Counted from the first letter of the stretch, positions 17,620 through 26,594 are shown. The stretch: 64,000 nt of DNA from Streptomyces sp. HD (GCF_028369295.1 NZ_JAQMYP010000047.1:18234-82233), one strand, 5' to 3'. Translations and numbers: made by a program. The notes: generated by a model not told the origin, from the sequence alone.

Positions 17620-18720
17620 TTGAGTCAGCCGAGCCCTGGTCCGCAGCAGATTCCGGTCGTCGTACTCGCCGGATTCCTCGGCTCCGGCAAGACCACCCTC
17701 CTCAACCACCTCCTCCACCGCAGCGGAGGCACCCGTATCGGCGCCATCGTCAACGACTTCGGCGCCATCGAGATCGACGCCATGGCCGTCGCCGGCGCAC
17801 TCGGCGACTCCACCGTCTCCCTCGGCAACGGCTGTCTGTGCTGCGCGGTCGACGCCAGTGAGCTGGACGTCTACCTGGAGCGGCTCGCCCACCCCGCCAC
17901 CGGCATCGACGTCATCGTCATCGAGGCCAGCGGGCTCGCCGAGCCGCAGGAGCTCGTGCGCATGGTGCTCGCCAGTGAGCATCAGGGCATCGTGTACGGC
18001 GGTCTCGTCGAGGTCGTCGACGCCGCCGAGTTCGCCGACACGCGCGCCAAGCACCCCGAGGTCGACCGGCACCTCGCCCTCGCCGACCTCGTCGTGGTCA
18101 ACAAGCTCGACCGGGCGGCGGACGGCGAGCGGGTCCTCGGACTGGTCCGCGATCTCGCCGAACGCGCCGCCGTCGTCCCCGCCACCTACGGCCGTATCGA
18201 CCCCGAGTTCCTCTTCGACTGTCGGCCCAGCGAGGAGCGCATCGGGCAGCTGTCCTTCGACGACCTGCACGAGCACACCGGCGACGGCGCCGACGGAACC
18301 GAAGGCGACGACCACCACGGTCATCTGCACACCGCCTACGACAGCCTGTCCTTCGTCTCCGAACCGCCTCTCGACCCGCGCCGGCTGATGGCGTTCCTGG
18401 ACAGCAGGCCGGAGGGGCTGTACCGGATCAAGGGATACGTCGACTTCGGCCCGTACGACGCCGCGAACCGTTACGCCGTGCACGCCGTCGGGCCCTTCTT
18501 GCGCTTCTACCCGGAACCGTGGCCCGGCACCGGCACCGAAGCCGGCACCTGCCTCACCCAGCTCGTCCTCATCGGCTCCGGCATCGACTCCACCGCCCTG
18601 GCCAAGGAACTGGAGGCGTGCAAGAGCGACGCCCCACACGCCGACGAGCACGGCATGTGGGGCGTCCTGCGCTACGTACAAGACCCTGACGAGCAGGGCC
18701 TCGACGACCTGTCGGCCTAG
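17620..18720 (+). CDS. CobW/COG0523-type GTP-binding metallochaperone
   Basis: This 366-residue G3E-family GTPase has Walker A in VLAGFLGSGKTTLLNHLL, the metal-binding CxCC motif in GNGCLCCAVD, Walker B-like VIVIEASGLAEPQE and the guanine-specificity motif VVNKLD. A His-rich stretch (GDDHHGHLHTAYD, about residues 225-240) and the CobW C-terminal domain (RLMAFLDSRPEGLYRIKGYVDF) follow. Such proteins deliver metals such as zinc or cobalt, often under metal shortage, but the metal cannot be assigned here because no metal-regulated operator is clear. The TTG start at 17620 is set by GAGAAAGG upstream and the conserved N-terminus. Its stop codon overlaps the stop of the convergent parC within CTAG. 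Confidence 0.88.
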   Translation: MSQPSPGPQQIPVVVLAGFLGSGKTTLLNHLLHRSGGTRIGAIVNDFGAIEIDAMAVAGALGDSTVSLGNGCLCCAVDASELDVYLERLAHPATGIDVIVIEASGLAEPQELVRMVLASEHQGIVYGGLVEVVDAAEFADTRAKHPEVDRHLALADLVVVNKLDRAADGERVLGLVRDLAERAAVVPATYGRIDPEFLFDCRPSEERIGQLSFDDLHEHTGDGADGTEGDDHHGHLHTAYDSLSFVSEPPLDPRRLMAFLDSRPEGLYRIKGYVDFGPYDAANRYAVHAVGPFLRFYPEPWPGTGTEAGTCLTQLVLIGSGIDSTALAKELEACKSDAPHADEHGMWGVLRYVQDPDEQGLDDLSA

Positions 18721-21173
18721 ACCGGCCCGGCCACCACCGACACCGTCTTGGGCAGTGAGACGCCCGAGCCGTCGCGGCGCGGGTCCATGTCCGGGAGCTC
18801 GGCCGGGGTGCCGTTCTTCTGCGCGGCGCGAGCCGGAGTGGGGCCCGCCCAGGCCAGGGCCAGACAGTCCTCGCCCTTCAGGAACCGCTGGCAGCGGACG
18901 CCGCCGGTGGCGCGGCCCTTGCGGGGGTACTGGTCGAACGGGGTCAGCTTGGCCGTCGTCTGGACGGAGTCGTCCAGCGTGCCGCGCGAGCCCGCGACGG
19001 TGAAGACCACCGCGTCGACCGCCGGATCCACCGCGGTGAAGGAGATGACCTTCGCGCCCTCGGTGAGCTTGATGCCCGCCATGCCGCCGGCGGGCCGGCC
19101 CTGCGGGCGGACCTGCGCGGCCTGGTAGCGCAGCAGCTGCGCGTCGTCCGTGATGAAGACCAGGTCCTCCTCACCGGTGCGCAGCTCGACCGCGCCGACG
19201 ATCCGGTCACCCTCCTTGAGGGTGATGACCTCCAATTCCTCCTTGTTGGACGGATAGTCGGGCACCACCCGCTTGACGACGCCCTGTTCCGTGCCGAGGG
19301 CCAGGCCAGGGGAGGACTCGTCGAGCGTGGCCAGGCAGACGACGGTCTCGCCGTCCGTCAGCGAGACGAACTCCGACAGCGGTGCGCCGCCCGCGAGGTT
19401 GGGTCTCGACGCCGTCTCCGGCAGCTGCGGCAGATCGACGACGTTGATCCGCAGCAGACGGCCCGTGGACGTCACCGCGCCCACCTCGCCGCGGGCCGTG
19501 GCCGGCACCGCCGAGACGACCACGTCGTGCTTGGAACGCCTCGCCTCGCCGTCCTCCGCGAACGGGTCGCCGTTCGCCGTACGGGCCAGCAGACCCGTCG
19601 AGGACAGCAGCACCCGGCACGGGTCGTCCGCCACCTGCAGCGGTACGGCGGCCACCGGTGAGCCCGCCGTCTCCAGCAGGACCGTGCGCCGCTCGGTGCC
19701 GAACTTCTTGGCCACCACGGCCAGTTCGGACGAGACCAGCTTGCGCAGCTCCGCGTCCGAATCCAGGATCCGGGTCAGCTCGGCGATCTCCTCGTTGAGC
19801 CGGTCCTTCTCCGTCTCCAGCTCGATGCGGTCGTACTTGGTGAGTCGGCGCAGCGGCGTGTCGAGGATGTACTGGGTCTGGACCTCGGACAGGGAGAAGC
19901 GCTCCATCAGGCGCTGCTTGGCCTGTGCGCTGTTGTCGCTGGAGCGGATCAGACGGATGACCTCGTCGATGTCCACCAGCGCGGTGAGCAGGCCCTCGAC
20001 CAGGTGAAGGCGGTCGCGTCGCTTGCTGCGGCGGAACTCGCTGCGACGCCGTACGACCTCGAAGCGGTGGTCGAGGTAGACCTCCAGGAGCTCCTTGAGA
20101 CCCAGGGTGAGGGGCTGGCCGTCGACCAGAGCGACGTTGTTGATACCGAAGGACTCCTCCATCGGCGTCAGCTTGTACAGCTGCTCCAGGACCGCCTCCG
20201 GCACGAAGCCGTTCTTGATCTCGATGACCAGGCGCAGACCGTGCTCGCGGTCGGTGAGGTCCTTCACGTCGGCGATGCCCTGGAGCTTCTTCGAGCCGAC
20301 CAGGTCCTTGATCTTGGCGATGACCTTCTCCGGGCCGACCGTGAACGGCAGCTCGGTGACGACCAGACCCTTGCGCCGGGCGGTCACGGTCTCGACCTCG
20401 ACCGTGGCGCGGATCTTGAAGGTGCCGCGTCCCGTCTCGTAGGCGTCCCGGATGCCGGAGAGGCCGACGATCCGGCCGCCGGTGGGCAGGTCGGGGCCGG
20501 GGACGTGCTTCATCAGCGTGTCCAGATCCGCGTTCGGGTGGCGGATCAGATGGCGGGCGGCCGAGATGACCTCGGCGAGGTTGTGCGGCGGCATGTTCGT
20601 GGCCATGCCGACGGCGATGCCGGAGGAGCCGTTGACGAGGAGGTTCGGGAAGGCGGCGGGCAGGGCCGAGGGCTCCCGCTCCTGGCCGTCGTAGTTGGCG
20701 ACGAAGTCGACCGTGTCCTCGTCGATCGACTCGGTCATCAGGCTCGTCGCCGCGGCCTGCCGGCACTCGGTGTACCGCATGGCGGCCGGCGGGTCGTCGT
20801 TGCCCAGCGAGCCGAAGTTGCCGTGGCCGTCGACCAGCGGGACGCGCATCGAGAAGGGCTGGGCCATGCGCACCAGGGCGTCGTAGATGGACGCGTCGCC
20901 GTGCGGGTGCAACTTACCCATGACCTCGCCGACGACGCGGGCGCACTTCACATAGCCGCGGTCGGGGCGCAGGCCCATCTCGTTCATCTGGTAGACGATG
21001 CGGCGATGCACGGGCTTCAAGCCGTCACGGGCGTCCGGCAGGGCGCGGGAGTAGATGACCGAGTAGGCGTACTCAAGGAAGGAGCCCTGCATCTCGTCGA
21101 CGACGTCGATGTCGAGGATCTTCTCCTCGTACGAGTCGTCGGGCGGCGGGGTCTTCGTGCTGCGGCGGGCCAT
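18717..21173 (-). CDS. parC: ParC, DNA topoisomerase IV subunit A
   Basis: This 818-residue type IIA topoisomerase breakage-reunion subunit is the partner of ParE at 5218. The N-terminal winged helix holds GDASIYDALVRMAQPFSMR and the active-site Tyr in AAMRYTECR, followed by tower and coiled-coil regions (RRRSEFRRSKRRDRLHLVEG) and a C-terminal beta-pinwheel with divergent repeats (DDPCRVLLSSTGLLART; GLALGTEQGVVKRV; DLVFITDDAQLLRYQ). A canonical GyrA box (QRRGGKG) is not apparent; the closest is QYPRKGRATGG. This fits ParC rather than GyrA. ATG 21173 has GAAGGAG upstream. Longer upstream starts would add low-complexity sequence. The 3' end overlaps cobW by 4 bp. Confidence 0.92.
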   Translation of the reverse strand: MARRSTKTPPPDDSYEEKILDIDVVDEMQGSFLEYAYSVIYSRALPDARDGLKPVHRRIVYQMNEMGLRPDRGYVKCARVVGEVMGKLHPHGDASIYDALVRMAQPFSMRVPLVDGHGNFGSLGNDDPPAAMRYTECRQAAATSLMTESIDEDTVDFVANYDGQEREPSALPAAFPNLLVNGSSGIAVGMATNMPPHNLAEVISAARHLIRHPNADLDTLMKHVPGPDLPTGGRIVGLSGIRDAYETGRGTFKIRATVEVETVTARRKGLVVTELPFTVGPEKVIAKIKDLVGSKKLQGIADVKDLTDREHGLRLVIEIKNGFVPEAVLEQLYKLTPMEESFGINNVALVDGQPLTLGLKELLEVYLDHRFEVVRRRSEFRRSKRRDRLHLVEGLLTALVDIDEVIRLIRSSDNSAQAKQRLMERFSLSEVQTQYILDTPLRRLTKYDRIELETEKDRLNEEIAELTRILDSDAELRKLVSSELAVVAKKFGTERRTVLLETAGSPVAAVPLQVADDPCRVLLSSTGLLARTANGDPFAEDGEARRSKHDVVVSAVPATARGEVGAVTSTGRLLRINVVDLPQLPETASRPNLAGGAPLSEFVSLTDGETVVCLATLDESSPGLALGTEQGVVKRVVPDYPSNKEELEVITLKEGDRIVGAVELRTGEEDLVFITDDAQLLRYQAAQVRPQGRPAGGMAGIKLTEGAKVISFTAVDPAVDAVVFTVAGSRGTLDDSVQTTAKLTPFDQYPRKGRATGGVRCQRFLKGEDCLALAWAGPTPARAAQKNGTPAELPDMDPRRDGSGVSLPKTVSVVAGPV

Positions 21174-21654
21174 CGCTGCCGGCTCCTTCTGTCTTCTGGT
21201 CGCGCGAGCGTTTGACGGGTCTGACGCGGACCATTGTGGACCGCGGCACTGACAACCACCGACCAGGACCCGTTGTTGGGCTCGCGGCCGGGGTCCGAGA
21301 AGTGTCGCCGACGCCCCTGCTCCTGCGCGCGCATCCGATGCAGAGACGCGCACGGATCCATGGCGGCAAGTCCGCGCCGCGCGACCGTTCACTCCCCGGA
21401 GTGATCGCAGGGTACCGGCCCGCCGCCGTGGACGAGGGGCGCGGCGGCCGACCGGGCACTCGTCGGGGAGGTCGGAGGCGACGTGCCGGAGCGCCCTCCC
21501 GCGCAGCTGCCCCGGTCCACGTTCGCCGTCGTACCGGCACGGCGTTCTGACCGGGAACTTCGCCGACCCTTCGGACGCTGCATACAGTGGCAGGAACTTT
21601 AAGCCGAACTGCTCGGCACAACGCAGTGCACGCGACCGGAAGGACACCTTGCCC
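21174..21654. other. 481-bp region between divergent parC and M16 peptidase genes
   Basis: No convincing reading frame is present. It holds one clear palindrome, TCACTC-CCCG-GAGTGA at 21389-21404, which could be an operator. Promoters for both flanking genes must lie here but no consensus pair stands out. Confidence 0.4.
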
Positions 21655-22998
21655 ATGGGTCACACGGCCACACCGGAGGCACAATCCGGCGGCCTCACCG
21701 CGACGGAGCACCGCCTGGCCAACGGCCTGCGTGTGGTGCTCTCCGAGGACCACCTCACGCCGGTCGCCGCGGTCTGTCTCTGGTACGACGTCGGCTCCCG
21801 CCACGAGGTCAAGGGCCGTACCGGACTCGCCCACCTCTTCGAGCACCTGATGTTCCAGGGCTCCAGCAGCGTGAAGGGCACGGGTCACTTCGAGCTCGTC
21901 CAGGGCGCGGGCGGCTCGCCGAACGGCACCACCAGCTTCGAGCGCACCAACTACTTCGAGACCATGCCCGCCCATCAGCTGGAGCTCGCGCTGTGGCTGG
22001 AGGCCGACCGGATGGGCAGCCTGCTGGTGGCGCTCGACGAGGAGGGCCTGGAGAACCAGCGGGACGTCGTCAAGAACGAGCGCCGCCAGCGCTACGACAA
22101 CGTCCCCTACGGCACCGCCTTCGAGAAGCTGACCGCGCTGTCGTACCCGGACGGACACCCGTACCACCACACGCCGATCGGCTCGATGGCCGACCTGGAC
22201 GCGGCCAGCCTGGAGGACGCGCGCGCGTTCTTCCGCACCTACTACGCGCCGAACAACGCCGTGTTGTCCATCGTCGGCGACATCGACCCGGAGCAGACGC
22301 TCGCCTGGGTCGAGAAGTACTTCGGCTCCATCCCGGCCCACGACGGCAAGCCCGAGCCGCGCGACGGCTCGCTGCCCGACATCATCGGTGAGCAGCTGCG
22401 CGAGGTCGTCGAGGAGAACGTGCCCGCGCGCGCCATGATGGCCGCCTACCGGCTCCCGCAGGACGGCACGCGCGAGTGCGACGCCGTCGACCTGGCGCTG
22501 ACCGTCCTCGGCGGCGGCGAGTCCTCCCGCCTCTACAACCGCCTCGTCCGCCGCGACCGTACGGCCGTCGCGGCCGGCTTCGGCCTGCTGCGCCTGGCCG
22601 GGGCGCCCTCCCTGGGCTGGCTGGACGTGAAGACCTCCGGCGACGTGGAGGTCCCCGTCATCGAGACGGCCGTCGACGAGGAGCTCGCCCGCTTCGCGCA
22701 GGACGGCCCCACCGCCGAGGAGATGGAGCGCGCCCAGGCCCAGCTGGAGCGCGAGTGGCTGGACCGGCTCGGCACGGTCGCGGGCCGCGCAGACGAACTG
22801 TGCCGGTTCGCCGTCCTGTTCGGCGACCCCCAGCTCGCCTTCACCGCCGTACAGCGCGTCCTCGACGTCACCGCCGAGGAGGTCCAGGCGATCGCCAAGG
22901 CCCGCCTGCGCCCCGACAACCGCGCGGTGCTCGTCTACGAGCCGACCGCAGCCGAGGCCGACGAGACCACCGACGAGAACGAGGAGTCGGCGCAGTGA
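21655..22998 (+). CDS. M16 family zinc metallopeptidase, catalytic subunit
   Basis: A 447-residue peptidase of the pitrilysin/processing-peptidase family. The inverted zinc motif HLFEH (His60, Glu63, His64) is intact, followed by the third ligand region NQRDVVKNERRQRYDN and PYHHTPIGSMADLDAA. The second half is the usual non-catalytic M16 repeat (FGSIPAHDGKPEP; VLGGGESSRLYNRL). No signal peptide is seen, so it is probably cytoplasmic and degrades peptides. The next gene overlaps by GTGA and encodes a partner lacking the zinc motif, so the two likely form a heterodimer. ATG 21655 is used; TTG 21649, four bases after GGAAGGA, is a fair alternative. Confidence 0.9.
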   Translation: MGHTATPEAQSGGLTATEHRLANGLRVVLSEDHLTPVAAVCLWYDVGSRHEVKGRTGLAHLFEHLMFQGSSSVKGTGHFELVQGAGGSPNGTTSFERTNYFETMPAHQLELALWLEADRMGSLLVALDEEGLENQRDVVKNERRQRYDNVPYGTAFEKLTALSYPDGHPYHHTPIGSMADLDAASLEDARAFFRTYYAPNNAVLSIVGDIDPEQTLAWVEKYFGSIPAHDGKPEPRDGSLPDIIGEQLREVVEENVPARAMMAAYRLPQDGTRECDAVDLALTVLGGGESSRLYNRLVRRDRTAVAAGFGLLRLAGAPSLGWLDVKTSGDVEVPVIETAVDEELARFAQDGPTAEEMERAQAQLEREWLDRLGTVAGRADELCRFAVLFGDPQLAFTAVQRVLDVTAEEVQAIAKARLRPDNRAVLVYEPTAAEADETTDENEESAQ

Positions 22999-24383
22999 CC
23001 GAGCTCGCCAGCATGGACTTCCACCCGCAGCCCCAGGCCGGCGCGGCCCGGCCCTGGGCGTTCCCGGCGCCCGAGCGCGGCAAGCTGGACAACGGCCTGA
23101 CGGTCCTGAGCTGCCACCGCCCCGGCCAGCAGGTCATCGCCGTCGAGGTGCTCCTGGACACGCCCCTGGACGCCGAGCCGAAGGGCCTGGACGGCATCGC
23201 CACGATCATGGCGCGCGCCTTCTCGGAGGGCACCGACAAGCACACCGCCGAAGAGTTCGCCGCCGAGCTAGAGCGCTGCGGTGCCACCCTCGACGCCTAC
23301 GCCGACCACTCCGGTGTGCGCGTCAGCCTCGAAGTGCCCGTCTCCCGTCTGGCCAAGGCGCTGGGTCTGCTCGCCGACGCCCTCAGGGCGCCCGCGTTCG
23401 CGGACGCCGAGGTCGAGCGCCTGGTGCGCAACCGGCTCGACGAGATCCCGCACGAGCTGGCCAACCCCTCGCGCCGTGCCGCCAAGGAGCTCTCCAAGGA
23501 GCTGTTCCCGGCTACCTCGCGCATGTCCCGCCCGCGCCAGGGCACCGAGGAGACGGTCGGCAACATCGACTCGGCGGCCGTACGCGCCTTCTACGAGCGG
23601 CATGTCCGGCCGGCCACGTCCACCGCGGTGGTCGTCGGCGACCTCACCGGCGTCGACCTCGACGCCCTGCTCGGCGACACCCTGGGCGCCTGGACCGGTT
23701 CCCCGGCCGAGCCGCGGCCGGTCCCGCCGGTGACCGCGGACGACACCGGCCGCGTAGTCATCGTGGACCGCCCCGGAGCCGTCCAGACGCAGCTGCTGAT
23801 CGGCCGGATCGGCCCGGACCGGCACGACCGCGTGTGGCCCGCGCAGGTGCTCGGCACGTACTGCCTCGGCGGCACCCTCACCTCCCGCCTGGACAAAGTC
23901 CTGCGCGAGGAGAAGGGCTACACCTACGGCGTGCGCGCCTTCGGGCAGGTCCTGCGCTCCGCCCCGGACGGCACGGGCGCGTCGATGCTCGCCATCAGCG
24001 GTTCCGTCGACACCCCGAACACCGGCCCGGCCCTGGACGACCTCTGGAAGGTCCTGCGCGGCGTCGCCGGCGAGGGGCTCACCGACGCCGAGCGGGACTT
24101 CGCCGTACAGAACCTCGTCGGGGTGGCGCCGCTGAAGTACGAGACCGCCGCGTCCGTGGCGAACACCCTGGCCGACCAGGTCGAGCAGCACCTGCCCGAC
24201 GACTACCAGGCGAAGCTGTACCAGCAGTTGGCCGCGACCGGCACCGTCGAGGCCACCGCCGCGGCCGTGAGCGCCTTCCCGGTGGACCGACTGGTGACGA
24301 TCCTCGTCGGTGACGCCGCCGAGATCCGCGGGCCCGTCGAGGCCCTCGGCATCGGCGAAGTCACCGTCGTGGCGGCCGAATAG
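22995..24383 (+). CDS. M16 family peptidase-like protein, non-catalytic subunit
   Basis: The 462-residue protein has the M16 fold (GKLDNGLTVLSCHRPGQQVIAVEVLL; RLDKVLREEKGYTYGVRAF near residue 300) but no HxxEH zinc site; the equivalent position reads IATIMARAFSEG. In bacterial M16B enzymes and in the mitochondrial processing peptidase, such a partner supplies Arg/Tyr residues that hold the substrate C-terminus. It starts with GTG inside the stop of the catalytic subunit gene (GTGA, 22995-22998), consistent with equimolar synthesis. A hairpin terminator follows. Assignment as the inactive subunit is directly supported by the missing motif; physical pairing is inferred. Confidence 0.9.
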   Translation: MTELASMDFHPQPQAGAARPWAFPAPERGKLDNGLTVLSCHRPGQQVIAVEVLLDTPLDAEPKGLDGIATIMARAFSEGTDKHTAEEFAAELERCGATLDAYADHSGVRVSLEVPVSRLAKALGLLADALRAPAFADAEVERLVRNRLDEIPHELANPSRRAAKELSKELFPATSRMSRPRQGTEETVGNIDSAAVRAFYERHVRPATSTAVVVGDLTGVDLDALLGDTLGAWTGSPAEPRPVPPVTADDTGRVVIVDRPGAVQTQLLIGRIGPDRHDRVWPAQVLGTYCLGGTLTSRLDKVLREEKGYTYGVRAFGQVLRSAPDGTGASMLAISGSVDTPNTGPALDDLWKVLRGVAGEGLTDAERDFAVQNLVGVAPLKYETAASVANTLADQVEQHLPDDYQAKLYQQLAATGTVEATAAAVSAFPVDRLVTILVGDAAEIRGPVEALGIGEVTVVAAE

Positions 24384-24419
24384 AGGACAGGCACGGCGCC
24401 GGGCGACGGCACGCGCGCA

Positions 24420-24453
24420 GGGGCCCTGGTGACTCACCGGTCACCGGGGCCCC
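24420..24453 (+). terminator. Terminator after the M16 pair
   Basis: A GGGGCC...GGTGA arm pairs with TCACC...GGCCCC, giving a strong stem followed by TTT, 36 bp after the stop codon. Confidence 0.75.
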
Positions 24454-24599
24454 TTTATGCCCGAATTAGGGGAGAGGTTGCCTGTCTGGTCTGTGGGATG
24501 CGCTACAAAACCCGTGATCCGTTTGGGGATTGAAAGATGTCCCGTTTAGCGTCTTCCGGGCTGTCCGTCAGGCAGTGCGCCGCGCCCGCGGCACCGGAC

Positions 24600-24750
24600 A
24601 GCCATCGCCGAGTCCCCGTACGGCGCGAGCCAGGGGAGCCGGGGACCCATCGAAGTCCCTGGGGTGAATCGGACGCCCGCGCGACCGCGAGGGGGCCCGT
24701 AGGAGACCTTCCTGCTCCGAACCCGTCAGCTAACCCGGTAGGCGAGAGGG
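24600..24750 (+). promoter_or_regulatory. c-di-AMP riboswitch (ydaO-yuaA class)
   Basis: The leader of the M23 peptidase gene contains the conserved blocks of the ydaO motif in order: GCCAGGGGAGCCGGGGACCC (about 24629-24648), TGGGGTGAATCGGACGCC (about 24660-24677), then GAACCCGTCAGCTAACCCGG and TAGGCGAGAGG at the 3' end. In actinobacteria this class sits upstream of cell-wall hydrolase genes and turns expression down when c-di-AMP is high. Outer boundaries are approximate. Confidence 0.9.
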
Positions 24751-24771
24751 AAGGAAAGGACCAGCCTCTAC

Positions 24772-25557
24772 ATGGCGTTCACCTGCGCCACCGGGAAGAA
24801 CCGCGCCTCCGGGAAGCATCGTCGTCCCGGCCGGTTCGAGCGCACCACCGCCCGCGCGGCGGGCGTCGCCGCTCTCACCGCCACCGGTGTCATAGGCACT
24901 CTGGCCGCTCCGGCGCTTGCCGCCGAACCCGCCGCCGAGCAGACCGGCCTCATCCCGGTCATCACCATCGACAACTCGATCGCCGACCAGATCGCCGACC
25001 AGGCGGCTGCGCAGGAGGAGGCGGCCCAGGAGGCCGCGGCCCTGAAGAAGGCCGCCGAGGAGGCCGCGCGCAAGAAGGCGGCCGAGAAGGCCAAGCAGGA
25101 GCGTGAGGCCAAGGAGCGCGCCGCCCGCGAGGCCGAGCGCAAGCGGCTGCTGTCGTACGTCGCCCCGATAGCCGGCTCGTACATATCCACGGGCTACAAG
25201 GCCGGCGGCGCCGTCTGGTCCTCCGGCAGCCACACCGGCGTCGACTTCCACGCCGCCAGCGGCACCTCCGTGCACGCGGTCGCCTCCGGCACCGTCGTGG
25301 AGGCCGGCTGGGGCGGGTCGTACGGCAACCAGATCGTGATCAAGATGAACGACGGTACGTACACCCAGTACGGCCATCTATCGTCCATCGGCGTCTCGGT
25401 CGGTCAGACCGTCACCCCGGGCCAGCAGATCGGCCTGTCCGGCGCCACCGGCAACGTCACCGGCCCGCACCTGCACTTCGAGGCGCGGACCTCGCCGGAG
25501 TACGGCTCCGACATCGACCCCGTCGCGTACCTGCGCTCGCACGGCGTGAACATCTGA
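24772..25557 (+). CDS. Secreted M23 (LytM-type) peptidoglycan endopeptidase
   Basis: A 261-residue exported hydrolase. The signal peptide has a Lys/Arg-rich start and a hydrophobic core ending GTLAAPALAA. It is followed by a charged Ala/Glu/Lys coiled-coil of about 70 residues (QEEAAQEAAALKKAAEEAAR), then the M23 domain. Zinc ligands are in HTGVDFHAASGT (His and Asp) and GPHLHFEAR (His-x-His), with the general structure GTVVEAGWGGSYGNQIVI. It should cut peptide cross-links in the wall during growth or germination. Control is by the c-di-AMP riboswitch in its leader, linking wall opening to osmotic and potassium signalling. ATG 24772 follows AAGGAAAGG. A terminator lies just downstream. Confidence 0.93.
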   Translation: MAFTCATGKNRASGKHRRPGRFERTTARAAGVAALTATGVIGTLAAPALAAEPAAEQTGLIPVITIDNSIADQIADQAAAQEEAAQEAAALKKAAEEAARKKAAEKAKQEREAKERAAREAERKRLLSYVAPIAGSYISTGYKAGGAVWSSGSHTGVDFHAASGTSVHAVASGTVVEAGWGGSYGNQIVIKMNDGTYTQYGHLSSIGVSVGQTVTPGQQIGLSGATGNVTGPHLHFEARTSPEYGSDIDPVAYLRSHGVNI

Positions 25558-25572
25558 CACGCACGCCCCTCG

Positions 25573-25599
25573 AAGCCCCGGCTCCCCGAGCCGGGGCTT
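25573..25599 (+). terminator. Terminator after the M23 gene
   Basis: AAGCCCCGGCTC pairs perfectly with GAGCCGGGGCTT around a CCC loop, with T residues after the stem. Confidence 0.85.
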
Positions 25600-25658
25600 T
25601 CGGCGTTTCGGAGACGATCGGCTGACCAAAAAATATCCATGGATTCCGGCCCGCCGTC

Positions 25659-25667
25659 GGAAATTCC
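25659..25667. promoter_or_regulatory. Possible GntR operator motif GGAAATTCC
   Basis: GGAAATTCC lies 73 bp before the GntR start in an A+T-rich leader. Its reverse complement GGAATTTCC occurs at 26476-26484, just after the same gene, and GAAATTCC recurs at about 26506-26513. Repetition around one regulator gene suggests, weakly, a self-binding site. Confidence 0.3.
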
Positions 25668-25740
25668 GGCCGGTTGCAATAGAGTCACTGAACACACGTC
25701 ATTCGTCGACGTTTCACGGGGATTAAGGCGGAGGTCGGTC

Positions 25741-26436
25741 ATGCGTATTCCGGCGCATTCGGTGTGCACGGCGATCCGGGACGACATCGTCGCCGGTGTC
25801 TACGAGCGTGGCGGCCGGCTCACCGAGGAACTCCTCGCACGCCGGTACGGCGTCTCCCGCGTCCCCGTGCGGGAGGCCCTGCGCACCCTGGAGGCGGAGG
25901 GCTTCGTGGTGACCCGGCGGCACGCGGGCGCGTGCGTCGCCGAACCGACCGAGCAGGAGGCCGCCGACCTGCTGGAGATGCGCACGCTCCTGGAGCCGCT
26001 CGGCGCCGCCCGGGCCGCCCAGCGGCGCACCGAGGCCCATCTGAAGGTCCTGCGCGGCCTGGTCAGACTGGGGCAGGAGCGGGCCAGGCGGGGGAACAGC
26101 GACGACCTGCGCTCCCTGGGCGGCTGGTTCCACGAGACGCTGGCCCAGGCCTCCGGCAGCCCCGCCCTGACCTCCATGCTGACCCAGCTGCGCCACAAGA
26201 TCGCCTGGATGTACGCCGTGGAGACCCCGGTCGACCCGGTGGAGTCCTGGACCGAGCACGGCGCGATCGTGGACGCGGTGGCGCGCGGCGACGGCGAACG
26301 CGCCCGCGCGATCACCACGCTGCACACCGAGCGCGCGACCTCCGTGCACCGGCTGCGGTTCGGCTCCGGCGGTGACCGCGCGGAGCGTGTGAGGAATTCG
26401 CAACATCCCGTAAACATGCCGAGCCTGCGGCATTAA
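25741..26436 (+). CDS. GntR-family transcriptional regulator (FCD type)
   Basis: This 231-residue protein has an N-terminal winged helix (SVCTAIRDDIVAGVYERGGRLTEELLARRYGVSRVPVREALRTLEAEG; quoted here only to mark residues 6-53) and a helical FCD ligand domain with the usual His/Asp/Arg positions (EMRTLLEPLGAARAA; WFHETLAQASGSPAL; WTEHGAIVDAVARGDGERAR). Such proteins sense organic acids or similar metabolites and repress nearby or distant genes. The ATG start at 25741 follows GGCGGAGG. It lies between the M23 gene and ptsH, matching the order I recall from S. coelicolor. No ligand or target is evident. Confidence 0.85.
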   Translation: MRIPAHSVCTAIRDDIVAGVYERGGRLTEELLARRYGVSRVPVREALRTLEAEGFVVTRRHAGACVAEPTEQEAADLLEMRTLLEPLGAARAAQRRTEAHLKVLRGLVRLGQERARRGNSDDLRSLGGWFHETLAQASGSPALTSMLTQLRHKIAWMYAVETPVDPVESWTEHGAIVDAVARGDGERARAITTLHTERATSVHRLRFGSGGDRAERVRNSQHPVNMPSLRH

Positions 26437-26559
26437 CACGGGGGCCGTATACAAAGAGGGGATATTCGGTGGCGGGGAATTTCCGCTGCCCTTTTTCGGG
26501 TACCCGAAATTCCGTCGGCCGCCGTACGGAAACCCGTCGGCCGCCCGCACGAAAACGAC

Positions 26560-26594
26560 GAAGCCGCGCCCGCCGGAAAGGTGGACGCGGCTTC
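26560..26594. terminator. Terminator at the 3' end of ptsH
   Basis: GAAGCCGCG (26560-26568) pairs with CGCGGCTTC (26586-26594). It lies between the convergent GntR and ptsH genes and can serve both. Confidence 0.75.

Noticed and set aside
18717..21173. Naming the parE/parC pair gyrB/gyrA
   Set aside because: ParC has no canonical GyrA box in its C-terminal domain, and the genes are not in the usual recF-gyrB-gyrA context. Topoisomerase IV fits better.
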